The translations under genes were made by a program, and so were the position numbers. Under the pieces are notes generated by a model, which made no database searches, was not told the DNA's origin, and worked only from the letters and a program-made list of their open reading frames with translations. This document shows positions 1-34,845 of a stretch of DNA of 64,000 nucleotides, in pieces. How positions within the stretch are numbered: position 1 is the stretch's first letter; every line of letters starts with the position of its first letter. Origin of the DNA: Myoxocephalus aenaeus (Eukaryota > Chordata > Actinopteri > Perciformes > Cottidae); assembly GCA_038501785.1 (NCBI GenBank), contig JBAMJR010000006.1:3319001-3383000 (forward strand), read 5' to 3'.

Positions 1-23731
<23,731 letters not shown>

Positions 23732-24778
23732 GATGACTTTAAATTGAGGAATCAGGCAAACATCCAGGGCTATGGACTACAGTTGGTCCTGTTTTCTTTC
23801 ATAATTGTATCTAGAGGATTACAAAACAAACATTAAGAAATCATTAGTATTCTCAGATTAGCCCCAAATGTCAAGGTGCACATATCAATCATCTTACATG
23901 GTGATAAAATATTTGGGCCTGGGCCCCAGGGGTAGTTTATATCAGTGGTTCCTAACCTGAGGGTCAGGAGTTAAGGGGTATAAAACATATGTCACAGGTT
24001 ACAAGCACATTTCAAAAGAAAGAGAAGCCAGTGAGCTAACTAGCGGACAGCTGGCTAGTTAGCTATCTTGCTAATTCAGCCATGCTTTCATACTACACTG
24101 GTTACAGAAAATGGGCTGCTACAGTGGACTGGTAACAAGCGGAAGCAATGGGGCTATCGATTTTTTTTCTTCGATTGACTTAGTCAAAAATAAATACACC
24201 CTCAGATTAGGAATCTTCAGGTGACTCATGTCTGTTAGGAGCTAAGAAAAAAGATCATTAGCGATATAGTTATATAAAAAAACTTAAATGAACGTAATTT
24301 CCCACCAAAATTTGAAAAACATTTAAAACCAGTAGGGAATCGAAGACAATGATGGGGGGGAACAGCTGTTTTAAAAGGACCAATGGGGGAGAAACACATC
24401 TATTAATAGATATTATTATCTTTGGGCATTATTATCTTTTTTTAAAATTTGTTTTAAAGTAATTATTTAGTCAAAAATAAATAAATATACCATCATACTC
24501 AGATTCATGTCCTGAATCAACAATAAACACAAGATGTTCTTGAAATGACTCACACCAACAGTTTGCAGATACACACATTTATATTTGAGGCAAAGAAGAA
24601 AAACATTACCATGAACTAGAAAATTTCGCAAGAAATTTTGAAAGTGTGGCTACTACTGCCGTAAGACGTCGCAATATATATACATTACCGGTAGTGAGAT
24701 GTGTTATTGTGTGTGTGTGTGTCTGCGTGTGTGTATGTGTAATAATAACAAAGTAAAAAAAAGTTTATAAAAAAAAGT
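23732..24778. other. Sequence upstream of kcnb1 coding exon 1
   Basis: This should contain kcnb1 5' UTR, or an intron before a non-coding exon; a CCTCTAG acceptor-like string occurs about 85 bp upstream of the ATG on the minus strand. I cannot place the transcription start. The rest is AT-rich sequence with a short GT repeat near 24710-24735. Confidence 0.5.
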
Positions 24779-24813
24779 CCTATTGTCCTTGATCTCTAAA
24801 GAATCAGCAACTC

Positions 24814-24851
<38 letters not shown>

Positions 24852-24853
<2 letters not shown>

Positions 24854-24960
24854 GCACGTGACCGTATTACCGCGTGCGCGCGCACGGTCGTTCACGCGCG
24901 CGCACGCGAAATTGCATGCGGCCGTTTACGTGCGCACGCGCGCGCACTTAGACACACACA
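24852..24960. repeat. CpG-rich alternating purine-pyrimidine block, first copy
   Basis: Dense GCGTGCGCGCGCACG and CACGCGCGCGCACGCG words in otherwise AT-rich DNA. Related blocks lie at about 26680-26765, 28538-28625 and 30385-30475. Confidence 0.85.
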
Positions 24961-26627
24961 CAGTCAGGATGTCAGCTGACCAACTGACAGTTCCTCCTGC
25001 GTCTGTGGGCGCGTGTCTTGTTGCCATGGTAGCAGTCTTGATTAGCTAACTTTAAACACCTGTGTCACGGAGCAGAGGAGAGGAGACTTGACTGCTGATT
25101 TAATGACAAAACAACCTTTCAAACTATTGTATTTGACAGACAACCGTGAATCCCATCGCGAAAATAACGTCATCATGAGAAGCACGAGACTTCTGAGAAC
25201 GTTTCCGTCTACTTAAATATTTGTAAGGATTTAGAAATGAGATCGTAAATCCAGTTTATAAAGTGCTCACGTTTGTGTCATGAGAAAAAATTGTGGTTCG
25301 AATTAACATGGCGGTTGATGGAGCAGTTGGCCGGACTTCATGTCGCTTTCAGGCTTGCTGACAAAAAAGTATAAGTTTGTTGGATTCCACGACGCATGTG
25401 TACCACAAGCACAATATTTCCTACGTTTTGATGTATAAATTATGCCTCAAAAGTAAATATTGTGGAGTGAATGGCAAAATACAAATACAAATACAGGAGT
25501 TAGTAAAAAAATCATTCTCACTCTAGCGATGACATCACCACTCTAACCTGCCCCATACACACCCATTGTAAACTCTGAAATGGTCCCAGAATTTTCCTAA
25601 ACTTGAACAATAATTACATGAAAACTGTGCTAGCTATCAAAAAATACCCAATTGGGCAAATATACTGCAGACTTTTGTCAACGTTTTAAACTTTAAATCA
25701 TTTCTCTACGTTAAATTATGGCGAGTCACTGTGGGCAGAAAGATGAGTGTTTTTTTTGCTCTCTTCACGCCGAAACTCCATTCAAGTGAATGGGACAATT
25801 TCTCGCCGTTTTTCGCGCTTTTCGGGAAAACGGCCGGTTGAATCTCTTAGAAAAGTCATAGCTCACGATTCCCGATCAGGCCGCACGTTTTGATGTATTT
25901 TGACGCATGTGCTGGCAACGCTGTGGGAGGAGATACGGTCCAAAGTTTTGCGGAATAAGAAGAAAAATAACTAGAAATTGCATTTCCTGCTGAAAATGCG
26001 TTGGAATGCTAAAAGCTGAAGCTTAAAGCTGAAATATTTGAAAGGATAGCTGAAAATAGCGGAATATAGTTGAATTTAGCAGAAAATAGCAGAAAATAGC
26101 TGAATATAAAAAATATGAAATTATAGAATAATAGCTGAATTTTTTGTCAACATTTGAATGTTTAAAAGGTGTCTGTAGCTGAACGTATGCAGAACCTGTA
26201 CGCTTTAGAAGTTGAAGAGGATTTTTAAATTTCCTCCATCGGATCCGTTTATTTAAATTTTCATGAAAAGATTAATAATTCAAAAATTGGAAAAGTCAGA
26301 AACATGAAAAGGTCATTGCCATTGTGTCCTAAGGAGCTGGACATTTTAATAGCTGAGCGGTTTCTGTAGCTGAATATATGAAGAAGGAGAAGAGATGGAA
26401 AATGCTAAAAGCTGAAGCTTAAAGCTTAAATATTTGAAAAGATAGCTGAATATAAAAAATAAGAAATTATAGAATAATAGCTGAAGATTTTGTCAACATT
26501 TGAACATTTAAAAGGTGTCTGTAGCTGAATGAACCCTAGGGCTTCTTCAGGTGTTCTACAGCTCATATGACCTTGATATGTATACCAGCCCCTATTGTCC
26601 TTGATCTCTAAAGAATCAGCAACTCCT

Positions 26628-26658
<31 letters not shown>

Positions 26659-28482
26659 GTGCATGAGACCATATAACCACGTGCACGCGCGCGGCCGTTC
26701 ACGCGCGCGCACGCGAAATAGCACGCGGCCGTTTACGTGCGCACGAGCGGCCGTCACGCGCACATAGACACACAAGTGATCTTAGTCCAACACAAAGCTC
26801 ATGCTAGCAATCATTCACTTCCTCCACCAACAGCCTGTGTGTTTGTGTGTCCCCACAAGGTCGTTAAAACAAGAATGAGTGTGAAGCTCCACTGATTAGT
26901 TAACTTGAAGCACCTGTGTCATGAGTGAGACTGCTTTGAAGATGACCTCCATAGACTTCAATGCATTATTTTTTTTCAGAAAAAGCTTAATATCTCAAGA
27001 ACTTCAAAGGCAACATGCCAAAATAATTATATTTTCTGAGAGATAAGACTTTTGCGAACGCGTCGATGTTGTTTGTGTAACCTACAGACCCACAATGTGT
27101 CTGTAGTTGCAGTTTCCAAATCAGGTACGACCATCAGCGGGGAGACATTTTGGAGGGAGATGTAACATGGCGGTGAAAGGAGGAAGGAGAGGACCACCTC
27201 TCACTTATAGTCTGATTTAAACACGTCTGAATCTGTTGGATTCAAATCGACCCAATTTTACGAAGACCGACAATATTTCCTACGTTTTGATGTATAAATT
27301 ATGCCCAAAAAGTTAGTATTGTGGAGTAGATGGCAAAAAGCAAATACTTTTATGACAAAATCTGGAAGGCTCTGTGCACTCAAGCTGTGACATCACGCAC
27401 TCTAAGCAGCGCAATACACACCCATGTTAAATTTAGAAAAGGTTGGAAAAAAGCATAAAACAAAAACGCTGACAGTTAAAAGACTATTAAAGATATAAAA
27501 AATCTGAAATTATAGAATAATAGCTGAAGGTTTTGTCAACATTTTAACAGTTTAAATGTTGTCTTTAGCTGAACGTATGCAGAACCTGTAAGCCTTTGAA
27601 GTTGAAGAGGATTTGAAGATCTTCCCCATTCGAAACCATTCATTTTAATTTTCATAAAAAGCTTAATAATTCAAAAAGTTTAATAGTTAAAAATATGAAA
27701 AGATATAGCCATCGTGTCCTGAAGTAGCTGAATATTTTAATAGTTGAACGGTTTCGGTAGCTGAATATATGAAGTAGTTTAAGAGGTCCAAAATACGTAC
27801 GGAAGAAATAGAATAATAAGTTGAACTAGAAATTGCATTTCCTGCTGAAAATGCGTTGGAATGCTAAAAGCTGAAGCTTAAAGCTGAAATATTTGAAAGG
27901 ATAGCTGAAAATAGCAGAATATAGTTGAATTTAGCAGAAAATAGCAGAAAATAGCTGAATATAAAAAATATGAAATTATAGAATAATAGCTGAATTTTTT
28001 GTCAACATTTGAATGTTTAAAAGGTGTCTGTAGCTGAACGTATGCAGAACCTGTACGCTTTAGAAGTTGAAGAGGATTTTTAAATTTCCTCCATCGGATC
28101 CGTTCATTTAAATTTTCATGAAAAGATTAATAATTCAAAAATTGGAAAAGTAAGAAACATGAAAAGGTCATTGCCATTGTGTCCTAAGGAGCTGAACATT
28201 TTAATAGCTGAGCGGTTTCTGTAGCTGAATATATGAAGAAGGAGAAGAGATGGAAAATGCTAAAAGCTGAAGCTTAAAGCTTAAATATTTGAAAAGATAG
28301 CTGAATATGAAAAATAAGAAATTATAGAATAATAGCTGAAGATTTTGTCAACATTTGAACATTTAAAAATTGTCTGTAGCTGAATGAACCCTAGGGCTTC
28401 TTCAGGTGTTCTACAGCTCATATGACCTTGATATGAATACCAGCCCCTATTGTCCTTGATCTCTAAAGAATCAGCAACTACT

Positions 28483-28517
<35 letters not shown>

Positions 28518-31500
28518 TGCATGAGACCGTATAACCACGTGCACGCGCGCGGCCGTTCACGCGCGCGCACGCGAAATAGCACGCGGCCGTTTACGTGCGC
28601 ACGAGCGGCCGTTCACGCGCACATAGACACACAAGTGATCTTAGTCCAACACAAAGCTCATGCTAGCAATCATTCACTTCCTCCACCAACAGCCTGTGTG
28701 TGTGTCCCCACAAGGTCGTTAAAACAAGAATGAGTGTGAAGCTCCACTGATTAGTTAACTTGAAGCACCTGTGTCATGAGTGAGACTGCTTTGAAGATGA
28801 CCTCCATAGCCTTCAATGCATTATTTGTTTTCAGAAAAAGCTTAATATCTCAAGAACTTCAAAGGCAACATGCCAAAATAATTATATTTTCTGAGAGATA
28901 AGACTTTTGCGAACGCGTCGATGTTGTTTGTGTAACCTACAGACCCACAATGTGTCTGTAGTTGCAGTTTCGAAATCAGGTACGACCATCAGCGGGGAGA
29001 CATTTTGGAGGGAGATGTAACATGGCGGTGGATGGAGGAAGGAGAGGACCACCTCTCACTTATAGTCTGATTTAAACACGTCTGAATCTGTTGGATTCAA
29101 ATCGACCCAATTTTACGAAGACCGACAATATTTCCTACGTTTTGATGTATAAATTATGCCCAAAAAGTTAGTATTGTGGAGTAGATGGCAAAAAGCAAAT
29201 ACTTTTATGACAAAATCTGGAAGGCTCTGTGCACTCAAGCTGTGACATCACGCACTCTAAGCAGCGCAATACACACCCATGTTAAATTTAGAAAAGGTTG
29301 GAAAAAAGCATAAAACAAAAACGCTGACAGTTAAAAGACTATTAAAGATATAAAAAATCTGAAATTATAGAATAATAGCTGAAGGTTTTGTCAACATTTG
29401 AAAGTTCAAATGGTGTATTTAGCTGAACGTATGCAGAACCTGTAAGCCTTTGAAGTTGAAGAGGATTTGAAGATCTTCCCCATTCGAAACCATTCATTTT
29501 AATTTTCATAAAAAGCTTAATAATTCAAAAGGTTTAATAGTTAAAAATATGAAAAGATATAGCGCGCGTGTCCTTAAGTAGCTGAATATTTTAATAGCTG
29601 AACGGTTTCGGTAGCTGAATATATGAAGGAGTTTAAGAGGTCCAAAATATGTACGGAAGAAATAGAAGAAAAATAATAAGTTGAACTAGAAATTGCATTT
29701 CCTGCTGAAAATGCGTTGGAATGCTAAAAGCTGAAGCTTAAAGCTGAAATATTTGAAAGGATAGCTGAAAATAGCAGAATATAGTTGAATTTAGCAGAAA
29801 ATAGCAGAAAATAGCTGAATATAAAAAATATGAAATTATAGAATAATAGCTGAATTTTTTGTCAACATTTGAATGTTTAAAAGGTGTCTGTAGCTGAATG
29901 TATGCAGAACCTGTACGCTTTAGAAGTTGAAGAGGATTTTTAAATTTCCTCCATCGGATCCGTTCATTTAAATTTTCATGAAAAGATTAATAATTCAAAA
30001 ATTGGAAAAGTCAGAAACATGAAAAGGTCATTGCCATTGTGTCCTAAGGAGCTGGACATTTTAATAGCTGAGCGGTTTCTGTAGCTGAATATATGAAGAA
30101 GGAGAAGAGATGGAAAATGCTAAAAGCTGAAGCTTAAATATTTGAAAAGATAGCTGAATATAAAAAATAAGAAATTATAGAATAATAGCTGAAGATTTTG
30201 TCAACATTTGAACATTTAAAAAGTGTCTGTAGCTGAATGAACCCTAGGGCTCCTTCAGGTGTTCTACAGCTCATATGACCTTGATATGTATACCAGCCCC
30301 TATTGTCCTTGATCTCTAAAGAATCAGCAACTCCTTGACTTAAAAAAAAAAAAAAAAAAAAAAGTGCATGAGACCGTATTACCACGTGCACGCGCGCGGC
30401 CGTTCACGCGCGCGCACGCGAAATAGCACGCGGCCGTTTACGTGCGCACGAGCGGCCGTTCACGCGCACATAGACACACAAGTGATCTTAGTCCAACACA
30501 AAGCTCATGCTAGCAATCATTCACTTCCTCCACCAACAGCCTGTGTGTGTGTCCCCACAAGGTCGTTAAAACAAGAATGAGTGTGAAGCTGCTGATTAGT
30601 TAACTTGAAGCACCTGTGTCATGAGCGAGACTGCTTTGAAGATGACCTCCATAGGCTTCAATGCATTATTTGTTTTCATAAAAAGCTTAATATCTCAAGA
30701 ACTTCAAAGGCAACATGCCAAAATAATTATATTTTCTGAGAGATAAGACTTTTGCGAACGCGTCGATGTTGTTTGTGTAACCTACAGACCCACAATGTGT
30801 CTGTAGTTGCAGTTTCGAAATCAGGTACGACCATCAGCGGGGAGACATTTTGGAGGGAGATGTAACATGGCGGTGCATGGAGGAAGAAGGAGGACCACCT
30901 CTCACTTATAGTCTGATTTAAACACGTCTGAATCTGTTGGATTCAAATCGACCCAATTTTACGAAGACCGACAAGATTTCCTACGTTTTGATGTATAAAT
31001 TATGCCCAAAAAGTTAGTATTGTGGAGTAGATGGCAAAAAGCAAATACTTTAATGACAAAATCTGGAAGGCTCTGTGCACTCAAGCTGTGACATCACGCA
31101 CTCTAAGCAGCGCAATACACACACATGTTAAACTCAGAAAAGGTCTGAAAAAACATAAAACAAAAACGCCGACAGTTAAAAGATTATTACAGATATCAAA
31201 AAGCTGAGTTATACGGTAACAGCCGAAGGTTTTGTCAACATTTTAAAGGTGAAATGGTGTCTCTACCTGAAAGCATGGCGAACCCTTTAGCTTTTGAAGT
31301 TGAAGAAGTTTAAGCGGCTTTGAAGACTTTCTTCATTGGAATCCATTCATTATTTTTTTCAGAAAAAGCTTAATAATTTGAATATTTGAAAAAATATTAA
31401 AAATATGAAATTGCAGAATAATAGCTGAAGGTTTTGTCAACATTTGAAAGTTCAAATGGTGTATTTAGCTGAACGTATGCAGAACCTGTAAGCCTTTGAA

Positions 31501-31723
31501 GTTGAAGAGGATTTGAAGATCTTCCCCATTCGAAACCATTCATTTTAATTTTCATAAAAAGCTTAATAATTCAAAAAGTTTAATAGTTAAAAATATGAAA
31601 AGATATAGCGCGCGTGTCCTTAAGTAGCTGAATATTTTAATAGCTGAACGGTTTCGGTAGCTGAATATATGAAGGAGTTTAAGAGGTCCAAAATACGTAC
31701 GGAAGAAATAGAAGAATAAGTTG

Positions 31724-31873
31724 AATAAAGATTTGAAGAACAATAGTTGGACTGCTGAAGCATTCCAACTAATAAAGATTTGAAGAACAATAGTTGGACT
31801 GCTGAAGCATTCCAACTAATAAAGAATCGAATAACAATAGTTGGAATGCTTCATTGCTGAAGCATTCCAACTA
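31724..31873. repeat. 45-bp tandem duplication ending in a perfect hairpin
   Basis: A unit starting TAAAGATTTGAAGAACAATA and ending AGCATTCCAACTAA is repeated twice. It is followed by a third diverged copy in which TAGTTGGAATGCTTCA (31838-31853) and TGAAGCATTCCAACTA (31858-31873) form a perfect 16-bp stem with loop TTGC. This looks like the terminal structure of the array element. Confidence 0.9.
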
Positions 31874-31990
31874 ATAAGCCCGCAGGAGAACAAGAAGTGG
31901 GCTTTGCCCAGGGGTCTATGACCCCTGGAGCTGAAGCCACACTTAATAACACCTTGTTGAATACTTCCCTCGATAACTTTAGAACGAACT

Positions 31991-33590
31991 TGCACTGACC
32001 TATTTTTTTGAGACATTTCTATGGGGACTGACACAATATTATTATCATTACTACAATATTTATAGTATTTGGTTGATCACCGCTCATGTGACGCCCTGTG
32101 GGTGGGGACGCAGAACACCACAGTGTACAAAGTGAGCGCTGTCCACTCCGATGGTGCTGAAACACCAGGAAGCGCTGTTTACTCCCTACATCACGGCGAG
32201 CTCCCTTGGGGAAGGCAGGCTGACACTGAGGAGAACATATACAGCCTTCATCATCGCCTGACATAAGATGTCCAACGTTGTATCCTCCACCTCTGACGAG
32301 CCGCGCATTTTTTGCAAGCTGTTAATTGAGTTTATGTCTGTGTGATGAGAGCATGGAAACCCAAAAACACCTCTGGGCCTGCAGATGTGATCATTGATAG
32401 CTGTCACACAAAGTTTCTAACACTTCGCAAACACAATTAGGGCCGAGCATTATGTCAACATACATTACAAAGCACATAGACAATAAACACATGAACACGG
32501 GATGTATAATGGAGGATGGAGACATTGTTATGCCGGTTTTTGCACATGCACTAACAGGCTGCGGGGAAGCAGTAAAAATAAATGTTAATTTGAAGAAGCC
32601 TCCACCCTCCTGTTTTCTCCTGAAGTCAATGTCTCGATACAATAATTTAGCATTAAGCCTAAACAGCATTATTCATCCCTGACTTCACACTGTATTGTTG
32701 TGCGCATTAATAATAAAATCAGAATAAGAATACGCTCATTGTGATGTTTAATCATCTACAATTGCAATGTTGTGAATACAAATCCCCCATCGTTAAGCAT
32801 TCCCCTGTTTGTCAAAGGCTGCCTGCTCCATATTGGTGCAGTTTCAATGCAGAGTATTCCTATATGCCACTGATAATCTATTACAATTGATAGGTTGCAT
32901 ATGATTCAAAGTCAAATAAGCTTTAAAAAAAATACCGTAGTGAGTTGTTGTCATCCTGCTCGGAATCAAACCAGCACGTATACGATGTGTGAACAATCAA
33001 TCCGCTGGCACTGACGGCGATGAAGCAGTAGCATTTAAAAAAAAAGGAGGCGACGTTATTGGTTTACTATTGCCATGGTCTAACCCAATCCATTTCCCCT
33101 TCCTCTGCCTCCGACATGGCAGAGAGATCCTCGGCACGATTTACTGCCTCCCCGCCGGTTTCCTGCTCCGCATATCGCGCCAGTGCTTCGCCTCGAAGAT
33201 CAACAAGTATGCCCAGAGCCCATTCGGACAGACTACCTGTGTTTCCCAGTCAGCTGTGTGAGGAGGCGCCGCATCTCTCCGAAAGTGGATCCATGGCAGC
33301 TCAGCGCTGTCTTCCACGTCTGATTAACTCGTTCAGCACCGCGTCTGCATGTATCAATAAAAAACACTCATGGGCACAGTTCAGGCCAGGGTGTACTGTG
33401 AGATAGAAGCACCATGTGACGAGAGTGCACATAAAAGATGAATGAGTAAATACATGATCGTACGATCTGAAGGCACAGAGCCAACAACGAGAACCGATGG
33501 TACACGATGGTACATATTTAGAGAAAATTATAATGCTGCTTAATTAATATGATGAGGATAGCTGGGTTTACCCTCCTCTTATTTCCACAT
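31991..33590. other. Intergenic sequence, no recognised gene
   Basis: Mostly unremarkable. The stretch 33080-33320 is richer in G+C and has two overlapping open frames on the plus strand (to 33261 and 33406), but neither resembles a protein I know. Confidence 0.6.
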
Positions 33591-33591
33591 G

Positions 33592-33760
33592 TATGCAGTG
33601 GTAGAAGAAGTAGTCAGATCCCCTAAATTACATTAGAGGGAAAATACTCCAGTAGAAGTAAAAGTCCTGCATTCAAAATCATACAAAGTGAAAGCACCTA
33701 ATGTACCAATAAGAAATGTACTCATTCTGCTGGAAATGGCCTTTGTGAGTGATATAGTAT
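33592..33760 (+). mobile_element. Fish MITE-like repeat (GTGGTAGAAGAAGTAGTCAG type)
   Basis: Begins GCAGTGGTAGAAGAAGTAGT and continues with AAAATACTCCAGTAGAAGTA, AAAGTCCTGCATTCAAAATC and AATGTACTCATTCTG. This matches, from memory, one of the commonest non-autonomous repeats in percomorph fish. No coding capacity. Confidence 0.7.
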
Positions 33761-33954
33761 ACATAGCATTACTAGACTGTTGTAGCAGGAGATAGTTTTA
33801 ACTATACAGTTGGATAATTTAGTCTAGTGATTCCCAACCAAGGGAACGAGCCCCATCCCACTCATTCTTCAAATCTGTTTTCAATGTATTTGTAATGATC
33901 AAATCCTCTTTCTTCCACCTTCGAAAATTCTCATTCTAGCACCTTTGCAATATT

Positions 33955-34255
33955 GCTATGATCCAGCCTTCTCTCGCATGTCCAGCCGCTGAAGCATTGA
34001 TCCACGCCTATATTGTCTCCCGTCTTGATTATTGCGACACACTCCTCTGTGACATCAGTGCTCTAGCTCCATTAACAGACTCCACCTGATCCAGAAAGCA
34101 TCCGCCAGACTTCTAAGCCACATCAAATCCTGGCACCATATTACATATCACTCCTCAAAAACCTCCACTGGCTTCCTGTCTCCCAGCTGATCAACTACCA
34201 ACATCCTGGTCTTCATGTTCAAAGCCCTTCACCAACTTGAGTTCTTAAAAAACAA
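33955..34255 (+). pseudogene. Decayed non-LTR retrotransposon fragment (reverse transcriptase C-terminal region)
   Basis: One frame reads AEALIHAYIVSRLDYCDTLL, the motif typical of the region after the RT catalytic core in L2/CR1/Rex-type LINEs. A frameshift follows, then LIQKASARLLSHIKS, and a further shift gives an LHWLPVSQ-like segment. Stops and frameshifts show it is inactive, and it is far shorter than a full LINE ORF2. It is followed by an ATT-rich tract at about 34275-34320. Confidence 0.75.
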
Positions 34256-34527
34256 CACTATACAAATCTAATTTATTATTTTTGTTATTATTATCACTAT
34301 TATTATTATTATTATTATTATGTGAGCTGGAGGTTGCAAGTTCCACATTTCTATGAGCTGCAAACAGAACTGTGGTGCTTCCAAACTAGTTGTGAAAAAC
34401 ATTTAAAACTCACATTTAAAGTGAGTTTTCTGAGTGACGGGGGACTTAAAGGCCTACGAATGTTCAGCTAGGTGTTGCCCAAAGTATGGAGTCAAAAATA
34501 AACAAGTAGATTATGTCAGTATCTTTT

Positions 34528-34533
34528 TTTATT
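34528..34533 (-). promoter_or_regulatory. ptgis: Candidate polyadenylation signal of ptgis
   Basis: AATAAA on the minus strand about 153 nt beyond the ptgis stop codon. It is the first canonical hexamer I see downstream. Confidence 0.5.
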
Positions 34534-34685
34534 GAAAATATTAATAAACAAGTTAAATATGATATATAGATTTACTGAGTAAATATAAAATAGTAAAAAG
34601 TGCTGCAATACATATGATTTATCAATAAACAATGATTTATCAATAAACAATTTTACAATTATATACAGTTAATCAAATTATTTTG

Positions 34686-34845
34686 TCACAATTCACGCAG
34701 TCTCCTCTTCAGTCTGAATCTGACCTGCAGATCTCCGTCCGGCTGGAGCATCCCAAAGCCGTAGCGATTGGGATTAACTGGTGGCAGTTTAGCCTCTGGG
34801 TCACACATATCCAGGTCAAGACAGGTCAAGAGCAAGAACACAAAT
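34686..34845 (-). CDS. ptgis: ptgis exon 10 (C-terminus and stop)
   Basis: Encodes FVFLLLTCLDLDMCDPEAKL, then NRYGFGMLQPDGDLQVRFRL and a short basic tail, ending in TGA. Acceptor TTCTGTAG. Confidence 0.95.

Larger units (their letters stand above)
24779..31990. repeat. Nested tandem array of about 1.86-kb units
   Basis: The landmark CTAGAAATTGCATTTCCTGC recurs at 25971, 27826 and 29686, giving periods of 1855 and 1860 bp. A diverged partial copy starts at 24779. Each unit has a homopolymer A run (24822-24851, about 26633-26659, 28490-28516, 30342-30363) followed by a CpG-rich block of CACGCGCG words, then unique-looking spacer. Flanking these are several shorter related monomers with TAGCTGAA, GTTTTGTCAACATTTGAA and GCAGAACCTGTA. 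The third unit carries an extra monomer at about 31190-31430. The right end is a 45-bp tandem duplication and a hairpin (31724-31873). Copies 2 and 3 are almost identical, pointing to recent expansion. I see no gene in it. Confidence 0.9.

Noticed and set aside
26426..30391. Similar minus-strand open frames in three array units (SHALFFFF...ADSLEIKDNRGW)
   Set aside because: They recur because the DNA unit is tandemly repeated. They run through the poly-A tract, match no known protein, and the first unit's copy is broken.
28521..30580. Nearly identical arginine-rich 70-residue frames (MRPYNHVHARGRSRART)
   Set aside because: By-product of the CpG-rich block; not intact in the other array copies and without recognisable homology.
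33059..33406. Plus-strand 115-residue frame in a G+C-richer patch
   Set aside because: Low-complexity Ser/Arg composition, no splice or domain evidence, and overlapped by another equally unconvincing frame.
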